This document shows positions 32,372 to 41,035 of a stretch of 64,000 bases of DNA, one piece after another. The notes under the pieces were generated by a model. That model had not been told where the DNA came from, ran no database searches, and saw nothing but the letters and a program-made list of their open reading frames with translations. The position numbers and the translations under genes were made by a program. The DNA comes from Hyphomonadaceae bacterium UBA1849. GTDB taxonomy: Bacteria; Pseudomonadota; Alphaproteobacteria; Caulobacterales; Hyphomonadaceae. The stretch spans positions 1,369,567-1,433,566 of the forward strand of contig DDIN01000008.1 of the NCBI GenBank assembly GCA_002338565.1, written 5' to 3'. Each line of letters opens with the position of its first letter. The first letter of the stretch is position 1.

Positions 32372-34018
32372 TCAGGCCGCAGCGACGTTGGACAGGAATG
32401 TCTCGACGCGTTGTTCCAGATCTTTAGAGGCTGTGGACAGTTCGTCGGCTGCAGACTTCACAGCAACCGCAGCCGCTTTTGAATTCTCGGCCATGCCAAC
32501 GACCGCGTCAGCATTCGTCACGACATCGCGCGTCATACCAGCTGCCATTTGAGCATTCTCGCTGATCTCCCGCGTCGCGCCGCCTTGTTGCTCCACTGAG
32601 CTGGCAATTGCTTCCATTGTGCCGGAGACACCTTCCATGGCGCTGGAAATCTCGCCGATAGACGACACTGCGATACCAGTAGAATTCTGAACAGCCATGA
32701 TCTGACCAGAGATTTCTTCGGTGGCGCGGGCTGTCTGGTTCGCCAGCTGTTTCACTTCCGAAGCAACGACTGCGAAACCTCGGCCCGCTTCACCTGCGCG
32801 CGCCGCCTCGATTGTTGCGTTCAGCGCGAGAAGATTGGTCTGTTCTGCAATGTCGGAAATCAGCGTGACGACGTCGCCAATCTTGTTCACCGCCTCGGAA
32901 AGCTTCTGAACATTGATGGAGGTTTCAGTCGTGACCTGAGATGTTGATGCAACAGATGAGTTCGCCTCTGTGATCGCATGGATGATTTCAGACACAGATG
33001 CTGACAGTTCTTCGGAAGCCGCGGCAACCGTCTCGACGTTTTGAGACGCCTGACCGGTTGCACGAAGCGCTGTGCTGGAGCTCTCGGTTGTCTGCAGAGA
33101 AATCGCTTCGACCTGTTCGGCAGTCGTTTTCAGCATGTGCACATTTTCAACGACGCTTGCGATGAGGCCACGCGCTTCATCGCGGAACCCTTCGATCATG
33201 GCATCAATGCGTGCCTGACGTTCGGCGCTCGCTTTGTTCGCGTTCGTACGTTCTTCTTCAAGGCTGGCACGTTCGATCAGGCCTTGCTTGAAGGTCTCGA
33301 CTGCGCGTGCCATTTCGCCAATTTCGTCCGTCCGGTCAGTCGCAGGCACGACGACGGAGGTGTAGCCGGACGACAGCTGAATTGTTGTCTCACGCAGGCT
33401 GTTGATCGGCTTTTTGATGGAGTTCGCAATGCTGCGGATGATCAGGAAAAGCAGGCCGCCAATCACGAGCAGTGCGGCGATGCCTGTCGCGATATATTGC
33501 CAGAGCAGGGTCTGCAGATCGTCTACATAAATGCCTGTGCCGACAATCCACTGACGGTCAGAAGTGGCCCGTACGAAGCTGATCTTCGGAGAGAGTTCTT
33601 CCGGTGGATTGCCCGGTTTCGCCCACTCGTAATGCACAAATCCGCCAAGCGGATCAGCGAGCGCCGTTTCAATCATCTCTTCGAAATAATTGTTACCGCT
33701 TGCATCCGGCACGCGCAGGTCCGTGCCGTTAAGCTCCGGACGGATTGGGTGCGCCACCATGAAGGCATCAGTATTGATAACAAAGAAGTATTCGCGCTCA
33801 CGATAGCGAAGTGGATTGATCACCTGGCCGGCTTCAGGATCACCGCTCGCGCGGGCATCCTCAACCAGAGTGAGCGTAGAATCGACAAGGCTGCGAAGCT
33901 CTTGCTTCCGGCTCTCGACTTCCTTGTTATAAGCGAATGCGGTCATTCCCGCGATGACGATTGCCAGAGCAACAATGCTCGCAATCCCAATCAGATTTAA
34001 CTGACTGGATGTACTCAT
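32372..34018 (-). CDS. Methyl-accepting chemotaxis protein with sCache-type sensor
   Basis: About 548 residues from ATG 34018 (GAGGAAT just upstream). Two membrane segments (about 10-30 and 185-205) flank a periplasmic sensor with NPLRYREREYFFVINTDAFMVAHP and GFVHYEWAKPGN-like features, typical of the single-Cache (sCache_2) domain that binds small organic acids or similar ligands. HAMP follows (residues about 206-260), then the signalling hairpin with NLLALNATIEAARAGEAGRGFAVVASEVK. No che genes in the window, so signalling partners are elsewhere. One of three receptors here. Confidence 0.94.
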   Translation of the reverse strand: MSTSSQLNLIGIASIVALAIVIAGMTAFAYNKEVESRKQELRSLVDSTLTLVEDARASGDPEAGQVINPLRYREREYFFVINTDAFMVAHPIRPELNGTDLRVPDASGNNYFEEMIETALADPLGGFVHYEWAKPGNPPEELSPKISFVRATSDRQWIVGTGIYVDDLQTLLWQYIATGIAALLVIGGLLFLIIRSIANSIKKPINSLRETTIQLSSGYTSVVVPATDRTDEIGEMARAVETFKQGLIERASLEEERTNANKASAERQARIDAMIEGFRDEARGLIASVVENVHMLKTTAEQVEAISLQTTESSSTALRATGQASQNVETVAAASEELSASVSEIIHAITEANSSVASTSQVTTETSINVQKLSEAVNKIGDVVTLISDIAEQTNLLALNATIEAARAGEAGRGFAVVASEVKQLANQTARATEEISGQIMAVQNSTGIAVSSIGEISSAMEGVSGTMEAIASSVEQQGGATREISENAQMAAGMTRDVVTNADAVVGMAENSKAAAVAVKSAADELSTASKDLEQRVETFLSNVAAA

Positions 34019-34112
34019 ATTCCTCACCGGCATCTCCCAAACACCTGTTATATTTGAGGTGAGTGTATCCGGCTCATGTTAAAAAACCGTTGGAATCTAT
34101 GAACTTGTTTAG

Positions 34113-34976
34113 TTAAGGCGCCATCAGACTGCGTATTTCAACCAGCACACCGCAGGCATCATCGCTCTTTTTAATGCGCGCAGCTGCGTCCTGACTGTCA
34201 GCTTTCTCAAACTTGCGCATCAGGCGGGCGAGATGCTCTACGCCGTCTGAAAGGGCCTCATCCATCATCCGCTCAGCGGTCATCATGGCGTAAGGATCAA
34301 CAACTCGCCAAAGCCCGTCAGACATGATCAGGATGTGGCTACCTTCCGGCAAATTGCGGGTTTCAATGACGAGCGTATCCACGCCCTGAGGTGACAGGCC
34401 CAGAAGCACGTGCTGCGGGTCGGTATTCTGGGTGGCGCGGATTTTACGAAGGCCTGCCATACGGTCTTCCGGCGACATGGCATTCAGCTCGCGCGAGGTT
34501 CGGGCCTCAAGGTCTGATTGTTCGTGCTTGGTGAGAACTTCGGTCTTGCCGTCTGGCGTACGGATGAGGGCTACGCAGTCGCCAGAGCGGACAAAGGTTG
34601 TGACGTCATCGGTGTGCCACATCCACATGCCGGACGCGATCGGCCATGTCTCACGTGGCGCGGTTTCGATGTCGACTTTTGATTTCTTTTCGGCGCGCTT
34701 GCGAACGGCGGCGAGTATGTCACCAAAATACGCAAGCAGATCACCCTTTGGAGGGTGGCTCATAAGCTCGCGGTTCAGAAACTCCGCCATCCAGGCGGCA
34801 TCGCTCTCAAACTGTTTGAATAGTCGGAACGGGCCAAGATCGGTTGCGCCATCGAGAACCCACGACGTGCCAGCACTTTCATCGAAGCCGAACCGGTCGT
34901 CACCCGTGACTTTAGGCGTGTCGGCGGTCAGGCCCGCGCCGGGCCAGTTGATGGATTCTTTTACTGAGATTGGCAC
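34113..34976 (-). CDS. Protein phosphatase 2C-like protein
   Basis: About 287 residues beginning at GTG 34976, supported by GGAGG seven bases upstream; the longer open frame overlaps the lipoprotein gene and is rejected. Seen: metal-site motif WVLDGATDLGPF, SGDCVALIRTPDGKTEVL, and ILIMSDGLWRVV with the second metal-binding Asp. This matches the PP2C family pattern although the sequence is divergent, as in the small group of bacterial PP2C-like proteins often of unknown partner. No signal peptide. A lipoprotein gene lies just upstream on the same strand. Confidence 0.75.
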   Translation of the reverse strand: MPISVKESINWPGAGLTADTPKVTGDDRFGFDESAGTSWVLDGATDLGPFRLFKQFESDAAWMAEFLNRELMSHPPKGDLLAYFGDILAAVRKRAEKKSKVDIETAPRETWPIASGMWMWHTDDVTTFVRSGDCVALIRTPDGKTEVLTKHEQSDLEARTSRELNAMSPEDRMAGLRKIRATQNTDPQHVLLGLSPQGVDTLVIETRNLPEGSHILIMSDGLWRVVDPYAMMTAERMMDEALSDGVEHLARLMRKFEKADSQDAAARIKKSDDACGVLVEIRSLMAP

Positions 34977-35035
34977 TCGTGTCCCTCCGCGTCTGCCCGT
35001 TCCGTATATCGGTTCGGGCAGGGCAGCAAAAGGGC

Positions 35036-35404
35036 TTAGCTGCCACCATAGTTCAGAATGTGGTTTCGTCCGGGAGCAACCTGTGTGCGTTTGGTGCCAG
35101 TCGCATAGCCCGTTCCATATCCGTATCCCACCTGCACGTCCCAGCACCCTGCTGATACAGTGAAGTAGCGATCATAACCCGGCGCGATGGTTTCCCCGTC
35201 AGAGAGTCGGTTGAAGCCGTAAGTCGAGTTTGAACAATCTGACATGGTTACAACGGTCAGATGAGCATTAGATGTGTTGCGGATTGTGATCTGACCTACC
35301 GGCTCGCCCGGGCGGACAAGCGGTCCACCATCAAGACTGCCACAAGCGGTGAGTGTTGCGGCGAGTCCCAGCGCTGCAGCCGTTTTCGTAAATGTGTTGA
35401 GCAT
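35036..35404 (-). CDS. Small lipoprotein, function unknown
   Basis: A 122-residue lipoprotein with a clear signal (GLAATLTACG, lipidated Cys near residue 21), AAGGAGGGG before the ATG. The mature part is Gly/Tyr-rich (GYGYGTGYATGT) with two Cys, and likely beta-rich. No family is recognised. Probably cotranscribed with the PP2C-like gene downstream, 59 bases away. Confidence 0.72.
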   Translation of the reverse strand: MLNTFTKTAAALGLAATLTACGSLDGGPLVRPGEPVGQITIRNTSNAHLTVVTMSDCSNSTYGFNRLSDGETIAPGYDRYFTVSAGCWDVQVGYGYGTGYATGTKRTQVAPGRNHILNYGGS

Positions 35405-35491
35405 CGTCCCCTCCTTCGGTCGCGTTCAGGAAGAAGAGTAACCCAGGCTTGGAAAAGCTCATATCCCCTGTTCGAATGAGGCGGAGCTAAG

Positions 35492-35521
35492 AAAAAGCCC
35501 TCTTCCAGGAAGAGGGCTTTC
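35492..35521 (-). terminator. Terminator of yebC
   Basis: On the minus strand AAGCCCTCTTCC / GGAAGAGGGCTT-like hairpin followed by T5, eight bases after the yebC stop. It may also serve no gene from the left. Confidence 0.88.
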
Positions 35522-35528
35522 GGAATGC

Positions 35529-36278
35529 TTATTCTGCGGCTTCGAGCGTGGCTTCGTCGATCTCGCCGGAGTGGTAGACGTTCTGCACGTCATCCAGATC
35601 CTCAAGCGCATCGATGAGCTTAAGAAGGGTCAGCGCCGGATCGCCTTCAATCTCAATATAATTCTGAGGCTTCCAGATCAGCTTGGTCGAGCGGGCTTCA
35701 TGATCAGGGAAGGCCGCGTCGAGATTACCAGCCACTTCCATGAAGTCGTCGCGTGCTGTGTAGATGACATAGACTTCATCTTCGACTTCTACATCTTCTG
35801 CGCCAGCTTCAATCGCTGCTTCCATAACGGCTTCTTCGTCGCCGATTTCGCGTGCAAACACGATTTCACCAACCTGGTCGAAGCCGAAGGATACAGAGCC
35901 GGTCTCGCCAAGATTGCCGCCATTCTTGCCGAATGTAGAGCGGACATCGCCAGCAGTACGGTTCTTGTTGTCGGTAGAGCATTCAACGATCACGCCAACG
36001 CCGCCCGGGCCGAAGCCTTCATAGCGAATGTCAAAATAGTCGCCGGAATCGCCGCCAGCACCTTTATCAATCGCGCGCTGGATATTGTCTTTTGGCATGG
36101 ATTCTGCGCGCGCGTTTTTCACCGCAAGGCGAAGACGCGGGTTGCCGTCAATGTCACCGCCGCCGAGCTTGGCAGCGATTGTGATTTCCTTTGAGAGCTT
36201 CGCAAAAGCTGCGGCACGTTTCTTATCCTGCGCGCCTTTGCGGTGCTGAATGTTTGCCCATTTACTGTGGCCAGCCAT
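35529..36278 (-). CDS. yebC: YebC/PmpR family transcriptional or translational regulator
   Basis: A 249-residue YebC protein. Seen: MAGHSKWANIQHRKGAQDKKRAAAFAKLSKEITIAAKLGG, the family N-terminus, then GPGGVGVIVECSTDNKNRTAGDVRSTFGKNGGNLGETGSVSFGFDQVGEI, and a C-terminal acidic segment. Recent work links the family with rescue of ribosomes at proline stretches, and older work with DNA binding. It ends a four-gene group found close together in alphaproteobacteria (cyclo-ligase, phosphoesterase, YebC). Confidence 0.96.
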   Translation of the reverse strand: MAGHSKWANIQHRKGAQDKKRAAAFAKLSKEITIAAKLGGGDIDGNPRLRLAVKNARAESMPKDNIQRAIDKGAGGDSGDYFDIRYEGFGPGGVGVIVECSTDNKNRTAGDVRSTFGKNGGNLGETGSVSFGFDQVGEIVFAREIGDEEAVMEAAIEAGAEDVEVEDEVYVIYTARDDFMEVAGNLDAAFPDHEARSTKLIWKPQNYIEIEGDPALTLLKLIDALEDLDDVQNVYHSGEIDEATLEAAE

Positions 36279-36458
36279 GAAAACTCCTGCAGGCTGTTTC
36301 TGACGGTGTGTTCTGAAACGCCTCGTTTAGCCTATGCGGGCTGAAAGGTGAAGGGTGCTGGTTCAGAAGACGTGTCGGGAGCCGGAATGCGAAAGATGCT
36401 TCTATCTGTGAGTAAAGAAGTTAAGCTGACAGCTCTGAACATTGGGGGATGTGAGACG

Positions 36459-36866
36459 ATGAAATCTGTTTACGGACTTATCGCAGGTGCTCTGCTGGTT
36501 TTGCCCATGACGGCGAGCGGCGACGGGCAGGGCTTTTCGATGGCTGGGCCAAATGGGGCGACCTATGAACTGATGCGCATTCACGGCAGCGCAGACCGGC
36601 CTGTGGCGTCGCTTTTGATAACCCGCGCAGATGGCGGCGCAACGCTAATGGATCAAATGACGGATTGTGCCTCTGGCCAGTATGTCTATCTGGCCATGGA
36701 CCATGCGCCGGAGCTGCCAGTGACGGCTGACGCGCTGGATCAGCTGGCGCAGTATTCGAGCAATATCGTGTCATCCAGCCTGCGCGCGCTCACCTTCACG
36801 CCGATTACGGACGATCCGTATGATGCGCCAATGGCGGCGGTGCGTGATCTGGTCTGTGGAGCTTAA
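36459..36866 (+). CDS. Small exported hypothetical protein
   Basis: 135 residues from ATG 36459, chosen because GGGGGA lies about ten bases upstream and a signal peptide (SVYGLIAGALLVLPMTASG) follows. The mature domain is ordinary in composition with a few Cys (MTDCASG, DLVCGA). No family is recognised. The stop overlaps the stop of the convergent phosphoesterase gene by four bases. Confidence 0.6.
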   Translation: MKSVYGLIAGALLVLPMTASGDGQGFSMAGPNGATYELMRIHGSADRPVASLLITRADGGATLMDQMTDCASGQYVYLAMDHAPELPVTADALDQLAQYSSNIVSSSLRALTFTPITDDPYDAPMAAVRDLVCGA

Positions 36867-37687
36867 GCTGCAGGCACGAGTGACTGAAGGCGTCCGCCCA
36901 TTCGGATCGGTTCAACGCGTGTCGCAAGGCCGGTCTTGTCATCGGTTTCCACGAATACGCCGCAAAGTGTGCCGTCGCTGAGGGCAGGCTGGTAGCGTTC
37001 ACCCGGTAATTGGGTGAGGAAGCGGTAAACCGAGTTTTCCTTCTTCATGCCAATGACGCTGTCATAGTCACCGCACATACCGGCATCGGTCAGATAGGCC
37101 GTGCCGCCCACCAGAAGCTGTGCGTCGGCTGTCGGGATATGCGTGTGGCTACCGACAACGAGGCTGACGCGCCCGTCGCAATGATGGCCCATCGCCATTT
37201 TCTCAGACGTCGCCTCGCAGTGCATGTCGACGATGATTGCGTCGCACACTTCGCGCAGGCGCATATCGGCCAGCGCATCTTCCAGAACGAGGAACGGGTT
37301 ATCCAGCGCCTGACGCATGAATACATTGCCCTGAAGCTGGATGACGCCAACCATGCGTCCGTCCGGCAGAGCAAATATATTTGACCCTTTGCCGGGCGCC
37401 TGCGCGCTCGGCGGGTAGTTCAGAGGGCGGATAAGGCGGGAGTCGCGTTCGATGTAGGAGACCATTTCGCGCTGGTCCCAGGCATGATCGCCGAGGGTGA
37501 GGCAGTCTGCGCCCGCATCAAAGAAGTCGTTTGCAATCGCTTCGGTGAGGCCGAAGCCGCCCGCTGCGTTCTCGGCGTTCACAACGACGAAATCCAGAGA
37601 CAGCTGGTCACGCAGGCGGGGCAGATAGCGTTCCACCACGTCGCGCCCGGGTTTGCCGACAACATCTCCGAAAAAGGCCAGTCTCAT
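36863..37687 (-). CDS. ymdB: YmdB-like metallophosphoesterase (TIGR00282)
   Basis: A 274-residue calcineurin-like phosphoesterase. B. subtilis YmdB acts on cyclic nucleotides and RNA and steers biofilm or motility states. Seen: RLAFFGDVVGKPGRDVV (metal ligands), VVNAENAAGGFGLT, GDHAWDQREM (normally GNHxWD, so Asn reads Asp here), VDMHCEATSEKMAMGHHCDGRVSLVVGSHTHIPTADAQLL, DAGMCGDYDSVIGM. The metal His and Asp residues are present. In alphaproteobacteria it often lies beside yebC and the folate cyclo-ligase gene, as seen here, but with a receptor between. Confidence 0.94.
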   Translation of the reverse strand: MRLAFFGDVVGKPGRDVVERYLPRLRDQLSLDFVVVNAENAAGGFGLTEAIANDFFDAGADCLTLGDHAWDQREMVSYIERDSRLIRPLNYPPSAQAPGKGSNIFALPDGRMVGVIQLQGNVFMRQALDNPFLVLEDALADMRLREVCDAIIVDMHCEATSEKMAMGHHCDGRVSLVVGSHTHIPTADAQLLVGGTAYLTDAGMCGDYDSVIGMKKENSVYRFLTQLPGERYQPALSDGTLCGVFVETDDKTGLATRVEPIRMGGRLQSLVPAA

Positions 37688-37754
37688 CTCGTTCTCCTAT
37701 AGCCGAGCGATATGGACCAGACGGGGCTAAAAAACCAGCCTGCGCCTGCATCAA

Positions 37755-37788
37755 AAGCAAAAGAGCCAGCACAAGGGCTGGCTCTCTC
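37755..37788 (-). terminator. Terminator of the dCache chemoreceptor gene
   Basis: Minus-strand AGAGCCAGC / GCTGGCTCT hairpin with a short loop and T-rich tail, 23 bases after the stop. Confidence 0.82.
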
Positions 37789-37810
37789 GAATGGTCACTG
37801 GTGTGTGAAT

Positions 37811-39979
37811 CTAGGCGACACGTACATCATTCAGGAAGCTCATGACTTCGCTTTTCAGAATGTTGGACTGCTCGCTCAGAAGCTCGGAGGCTGTGCGCAT
37901 GCGTGTCGCGGTGACGCCTGCTTCCTGCGCCGCGTCGTTCACGCCGTGAATGTTGTTATCCACTTCAGACACGCTGCCAGCTGCGCTCTGAATGCTTTCA
38001 GAGATTTGCATGGTCGCAGAGTTCTGCTGTGCAATCGCCGCAGAAATCTGGGCAGACGCTTCTTCCAGCTCGCTGATGACGGTCAGAATATCATGGATGC
38101 CGGAAACAGACGCTGAGGTTGTTTCCTGAATAGCCTGAACCTGACGGCTGATATCTTCAGTCGCTTTGGAGGTTTGTGTCGCGAGGGCTTTCACTTCGCT
38201 GGCAACAACCGCAAAACCTTTGCCTGCTTCGCCAGCGCGCGCCGCTTCAATGGTTGCGTTGAGTGCAAGCAGGTTAGTCTGGCCAGCAATGTCAGTGATC
38301 AGGCCAACGACGTCGGAGATCGCATTTGCTGCCGTCTCAAGACCGCCAACGCGTTCACGCATGACTTCTGCTTTGGAGACGGCATTGCTCGTTGCATCAC
38401 GTGAATGCTCAACCTTGGAGCTGATTTCGTTCACTGACATAGTCAGTTCTTCGGTTGCGGCTGCTACACTCTGAACATTGCTGGACGCATTCTGTGAGGC
38501 TGACGTAATGCCTTTAGACTGTGAGGCTGTTTCCTCGGCAATCGCGGCCATCGCAGATGCATTCTCATCGAGATTACCGGCCGCTTTCGTGAACTGTTCC
38601 AGCGCGCTACTCACGATCTCATCGAACTTGCGGGCACGGTTTGCGAGGGCCTCGCCGATTGCAGCGCGTTGCTCCGCTTCTTTACGGTCCTGAACGGCGC
38701 GTTCCTGCTGTTCTTTAGCAAGTTTTTCAGCCGAGATCATTGCAAGACGGAACTTCTCAAGCGAGCGCGCCAGCGGGCCAATTTCGTCGCCACGCTTCTG
38801 GTAAGGGATCACCGTATCAAAATAGCCATTGGCGATTTTGTCAGTTGTTTTGGCAATGGATGCGATCGGGCCTGAGATCATGCGGGCGAAGAACGCGCCG
38901 ATAACCCCGAGAATGGCCAGAACGATCAACGATGTGATCAGAGTGCGTTGTTGCAGATCAACAATTGGCTGGTTCAGCTCTTCTGTATTCTCCTGCGCGA
39001 CGACAAACCATTGTGTGCCTTCAAATTCGACCGGAACAATCGCTGCGCTAACGTCAGCGCCGGTGTAGGAAGCGCCCTCATACATAGAGAAGTTACGCGA
39101 CGCTGCGCCTGCGAGGCCGTCCGTTGGGAAGCGTGCGTTGAGGATCGTCGAAGTATCTGAACGCGGCGCATCGGTACGCAGAACACCGTCTTCGCCGATC
39201 AGGAAGCTCTCGCCTGTTTCGCCCAGACCTGATGTAGCACCCATAATTTCGTTCAGCTGGTCAATCGGCATCTGGAAGACGAGCACGCCTGCCTGATTGC
39301 CGTTTTCATCTGGAATCGGGCGGGCAATGAAGCTCGCCGGTGCGCCATGGCTTGGCGCATAGGGCTGAAAATCAAAGAAAGCGTGATCGGAGATATAGGC
39401 GCTATCGTCAGCGGCGGCGCGGAACGCAGCGCCAAGATCTGATGATGCCCATTCGCCAGTACGCAGGTTGGTCGCGTAATCCAGCTCTTTGAATACCGTG
39501 TAAACCAGCGAACCGTCATTGGAGAACAGGAAGATGTCGTAATAGCCCCGGGCCTCAAGAAACTGGCGGAACCATGGATGGAACTCTGCATGGGCCTGCG
39601 AATACTCCGAGCCGTCGCTGGCATAGTCGAGCAGATGCTTCTCACCCAGCGGATTAGGGTTAGACTCGATGTAGAGGTCCTGGAGCGTGTTGAGCTGGTT
39701 CGAGCCCAGCGCATCCCAGCCGCTTTCGAACCCGCGCAGTGCGTTCAGAGTGAATGGGTTGTCTGCAACGGTGTCCAGATCTTGCTGGATTGATTGCAGA
39801 TAGTCTGAAAACGCAGCTGCCTCTGTCTGAGCAATAGAACTCAACTTATCTTCGGATAAACGCGAGAGCGCTTCTGAAGAGGCCTGACTGGTTACCCATC
39901 CCAGTGTCATTGCCGTTACAGCAATCCCGCCAACGACGAGCCCCAGCAGTTTGTACGTAATCGAGATACGATTCAGCAT
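37811..39979 (-). CDS. Methyl-accepting chemotaxis protein with dCache-type sensor
   Basis: A 722-residue receptor. Two membrane segments (about 13-30 and 350-370) flank a large double-Cache sensor with GYYDIFLFSNDGSLVYTVFKELDYATNL and GQAGVLVFQMPIDQLNEIM-like and FLIGEDGVLR features, the pattern that binds amino acids and related ligands. HAMP follows, then the signalling hairpin with NLLALNATIEAARAGEAGKGFAVVASEVK. No C-terminal CheB/R tether is visible. It is inserted between the ymdB-type and folate cyclo-ligase genes. Confidence 0.95.
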   Translation of the reverse strand: MLNRISITYKLLGLVVGGIAVTAMTLGWVTSQASSEALSRLSEDKLSSIAQTEAAAFSDYLQSIQQDLDTVADNPFTLNALRGFESGWDALGSNQLNTLQDLYIESNPNPLGEKHLLDYASDGSEYSQAHAEFHPWFRQFLEARGYYDIFLFSNDGSLVYTVFKELDYATNLRTGEWASSDLGAAFRAAADDSAYISDHAFFDFQPYAPSHGAPASFIARPIPDENGNQAGVLVFQMPIDQLNEIMGATSGLGETGESFLIGEDGVLRTDAPRSDTSTILNARFPTDGLAGAASRNFSMYEGASYTGADVSAAIVPVEFEGTQWFVVAQENTEELNQPIVDLQQRTLITSLIVLAILGVIGAFFARMISGPIASIAKTTDKIANGYFDTVIPYQKRGDEIGPLARSLEKFRLAMISAEKLAKEQQERAVQDRKEAEQRAAIGEALANRARKFDEIVSSALEQFTKAAGNLDENASAMAAIAEETASQSKGITSASQNASSNVQSVAAATEELTMSVNEISSKVEHSRDATSNAVSKAEVMRERVGGLETAANAISDVVGLITDIAGQTNLLALNATIEAARAGEAGKGFAVVASEVKALATQTSKATEDISRQVQAIQETTSASVSGIHDILTVISELEEASAQISAAIAQQNSATMQISESIQSAAGSVSEVDNNIHGVNDAAQEAGVTATRMRTASELLSEQSNILKSEVMSFLNDVRVA

Positions 39980-40119
39980 AAGTATTCACCCGCTATAATT
40001 CCCACAGCGAGTTTTTATGCCGAATAGCTTTTTTATTGTTGAAACGGGTTCGTGAAATTTTCTGTAAAGCGCGAGTTAAGATCGACGCTCAAATTTAATA
40101 TTGCTGGTCGGGGCAGATG

Positions 40120-40704
40120 CTATGCCCCGGTAGCGCGCCCGAAAAAGAGTGGGAGTGAGCCTGTTTCTGTAACCATCCAGTCCAGGGGGATATCGGTAGA
40201 TTCCGCTGGAATTACAGGGACAATCTGGCCTGCATAAGCGAGGCCGCAGACGAAGACGCGGCCGTTTTGTTTCAGCTTTTTCAGCGCACGATCGTAATGG
40301 CCTTTGCCATAGCCCAGACGATTCCCCTGCGCATCAAAGGCCAGCATAGGAGTTAAGACTAAAGTCGGAGCCGCGAGCGGTGCATCGGCTGATGGCTGGG
40401 TTAACCCGAACGGACCGGCGGTTAACGAGTCCGTTCCTTCGATGTGACGGAAAGTCATTGATCCATCATCTTCAACGCGCGGCAGGCAGATTTTCGCGCC
40501 AAGATCTGACAGGCGCGCAAGGAGCGGAGATGGGTCCAGCTCACTGCCAATGGCGATATAACCCGCCACAATAGGACCAAACCGGTTGAACAGCTTTTCC
40601 GGAAAAATGGACGCGATGGTTTCAGCCGCGTCTTTTTCTGTTTCGTGGAGATGCTGGCGAAGCTCTTTGGCTGACTGTCGGAGCGCATTTTTGTCAGGCG
40701 TCAT
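40120..40704 (-). CDS. fau: 5-formyltetrahydrofolate cyclo-ligase
   Basis: A 194-residue enzyme that uses ATP to turn 5-formyl-THF into methenyl-THF. Seen: GYIAIGSELDPSPLL, LPRVEDDGSM, LVLTPMLAFDAQGNRLGYGKGHYDRAL, which is the family signature, and the C-terminal DIPLDWMVTETG. The gene for this enzyme usually sits next to the 6S RNA gene in proteobacteria (ssrS-ygfA in E. coli), and a good 6S candidate lies directly upstream on the same strand, 37 bases away. Confidence 0.93.
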   Translation of the reverse strand: MTPDKNALRQSAKELRQHLHETEKDAAETIASIFPEKLFNRFGPIVAGYIAIGSELDPSPLLARLSDLGAKICLPRVEDDGSMTFRHIEGTDSLTAGPFGLTQPSADAPLAAPTLVLTPMLAFDAQGNRLGYGKGHYDRALKKLKQNGRVFVCGLAYAGQIVPVIPAESTDIPLDWMVTETGSLPLFFGRATGA

Positions 40705-40740
40705 GTCAGTCAGCTCCCGATTGTACTAAATAAAGCGACC

Positions 40741-40888
40741 GCGTGCGCCGTTCAGGTATGTTTATTCCCATCGACCCAGCAACGCTAGGTGGGCACCGGT
40801 TACCTGGACCACGATCCAGACAGTTCTGCCAGTTCCCTGATGAGAATGTAAGGTCGCTGGAATAAAAGCCCTGCTCGAACGCCGCAGC
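40741..40888 (-). ncRNA. ssrS: 6S RNA (probable)
   Basis: On the minus strand upstream of the folate cyclo-ligase gene, the normal ssrS position. Plus-strand pairs: 40859-40866 GGAATAAA with 40761-40768 TTTATTCC (eight pairs); 40852-40856 GGTCG with 40772-40776 CGACC; a terminal hairpin CTGGA (40804-40808) / TCCAG (40815-40819) with a six-base loop; outer pairs CCTG/CAGG. Between these is an unpaired central region, giving a long rod with a central bubble, the 6S form that mimics an open promoter and binds sigma-70 RNA polymerase. Ends are estimates. Sequence homology was not tested. Confidence 0.7.
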
Positions 40889-41035
40889 CGCCGGCTACAG
40901 AAATAAGATGGCAAATGCCTTCCGTGAAGGGGGGATGGCTTTATATTCCACGCCAGCCTCTGATATAGCGCTTGTCAGGGTGTAATAGTTTCTATTCCCT
41001 GCACGAAAGTTTTCTTCCGGAGTGACGCTGGTCTT

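Noticed and set aside
33041..34000. 319-residue plus-strand frame opposite the sCache chemoreceptor
   Set aside because: Antisense shadow of a well-supported gene; Cys and His content is not protein-like.
40855..40885. GGAATAAA at 40859 as another ECF promoter
   Set aside because: Sixteen bases later the sequence is CGCC, not CGTC, and it is half of the 6S RNA stem.
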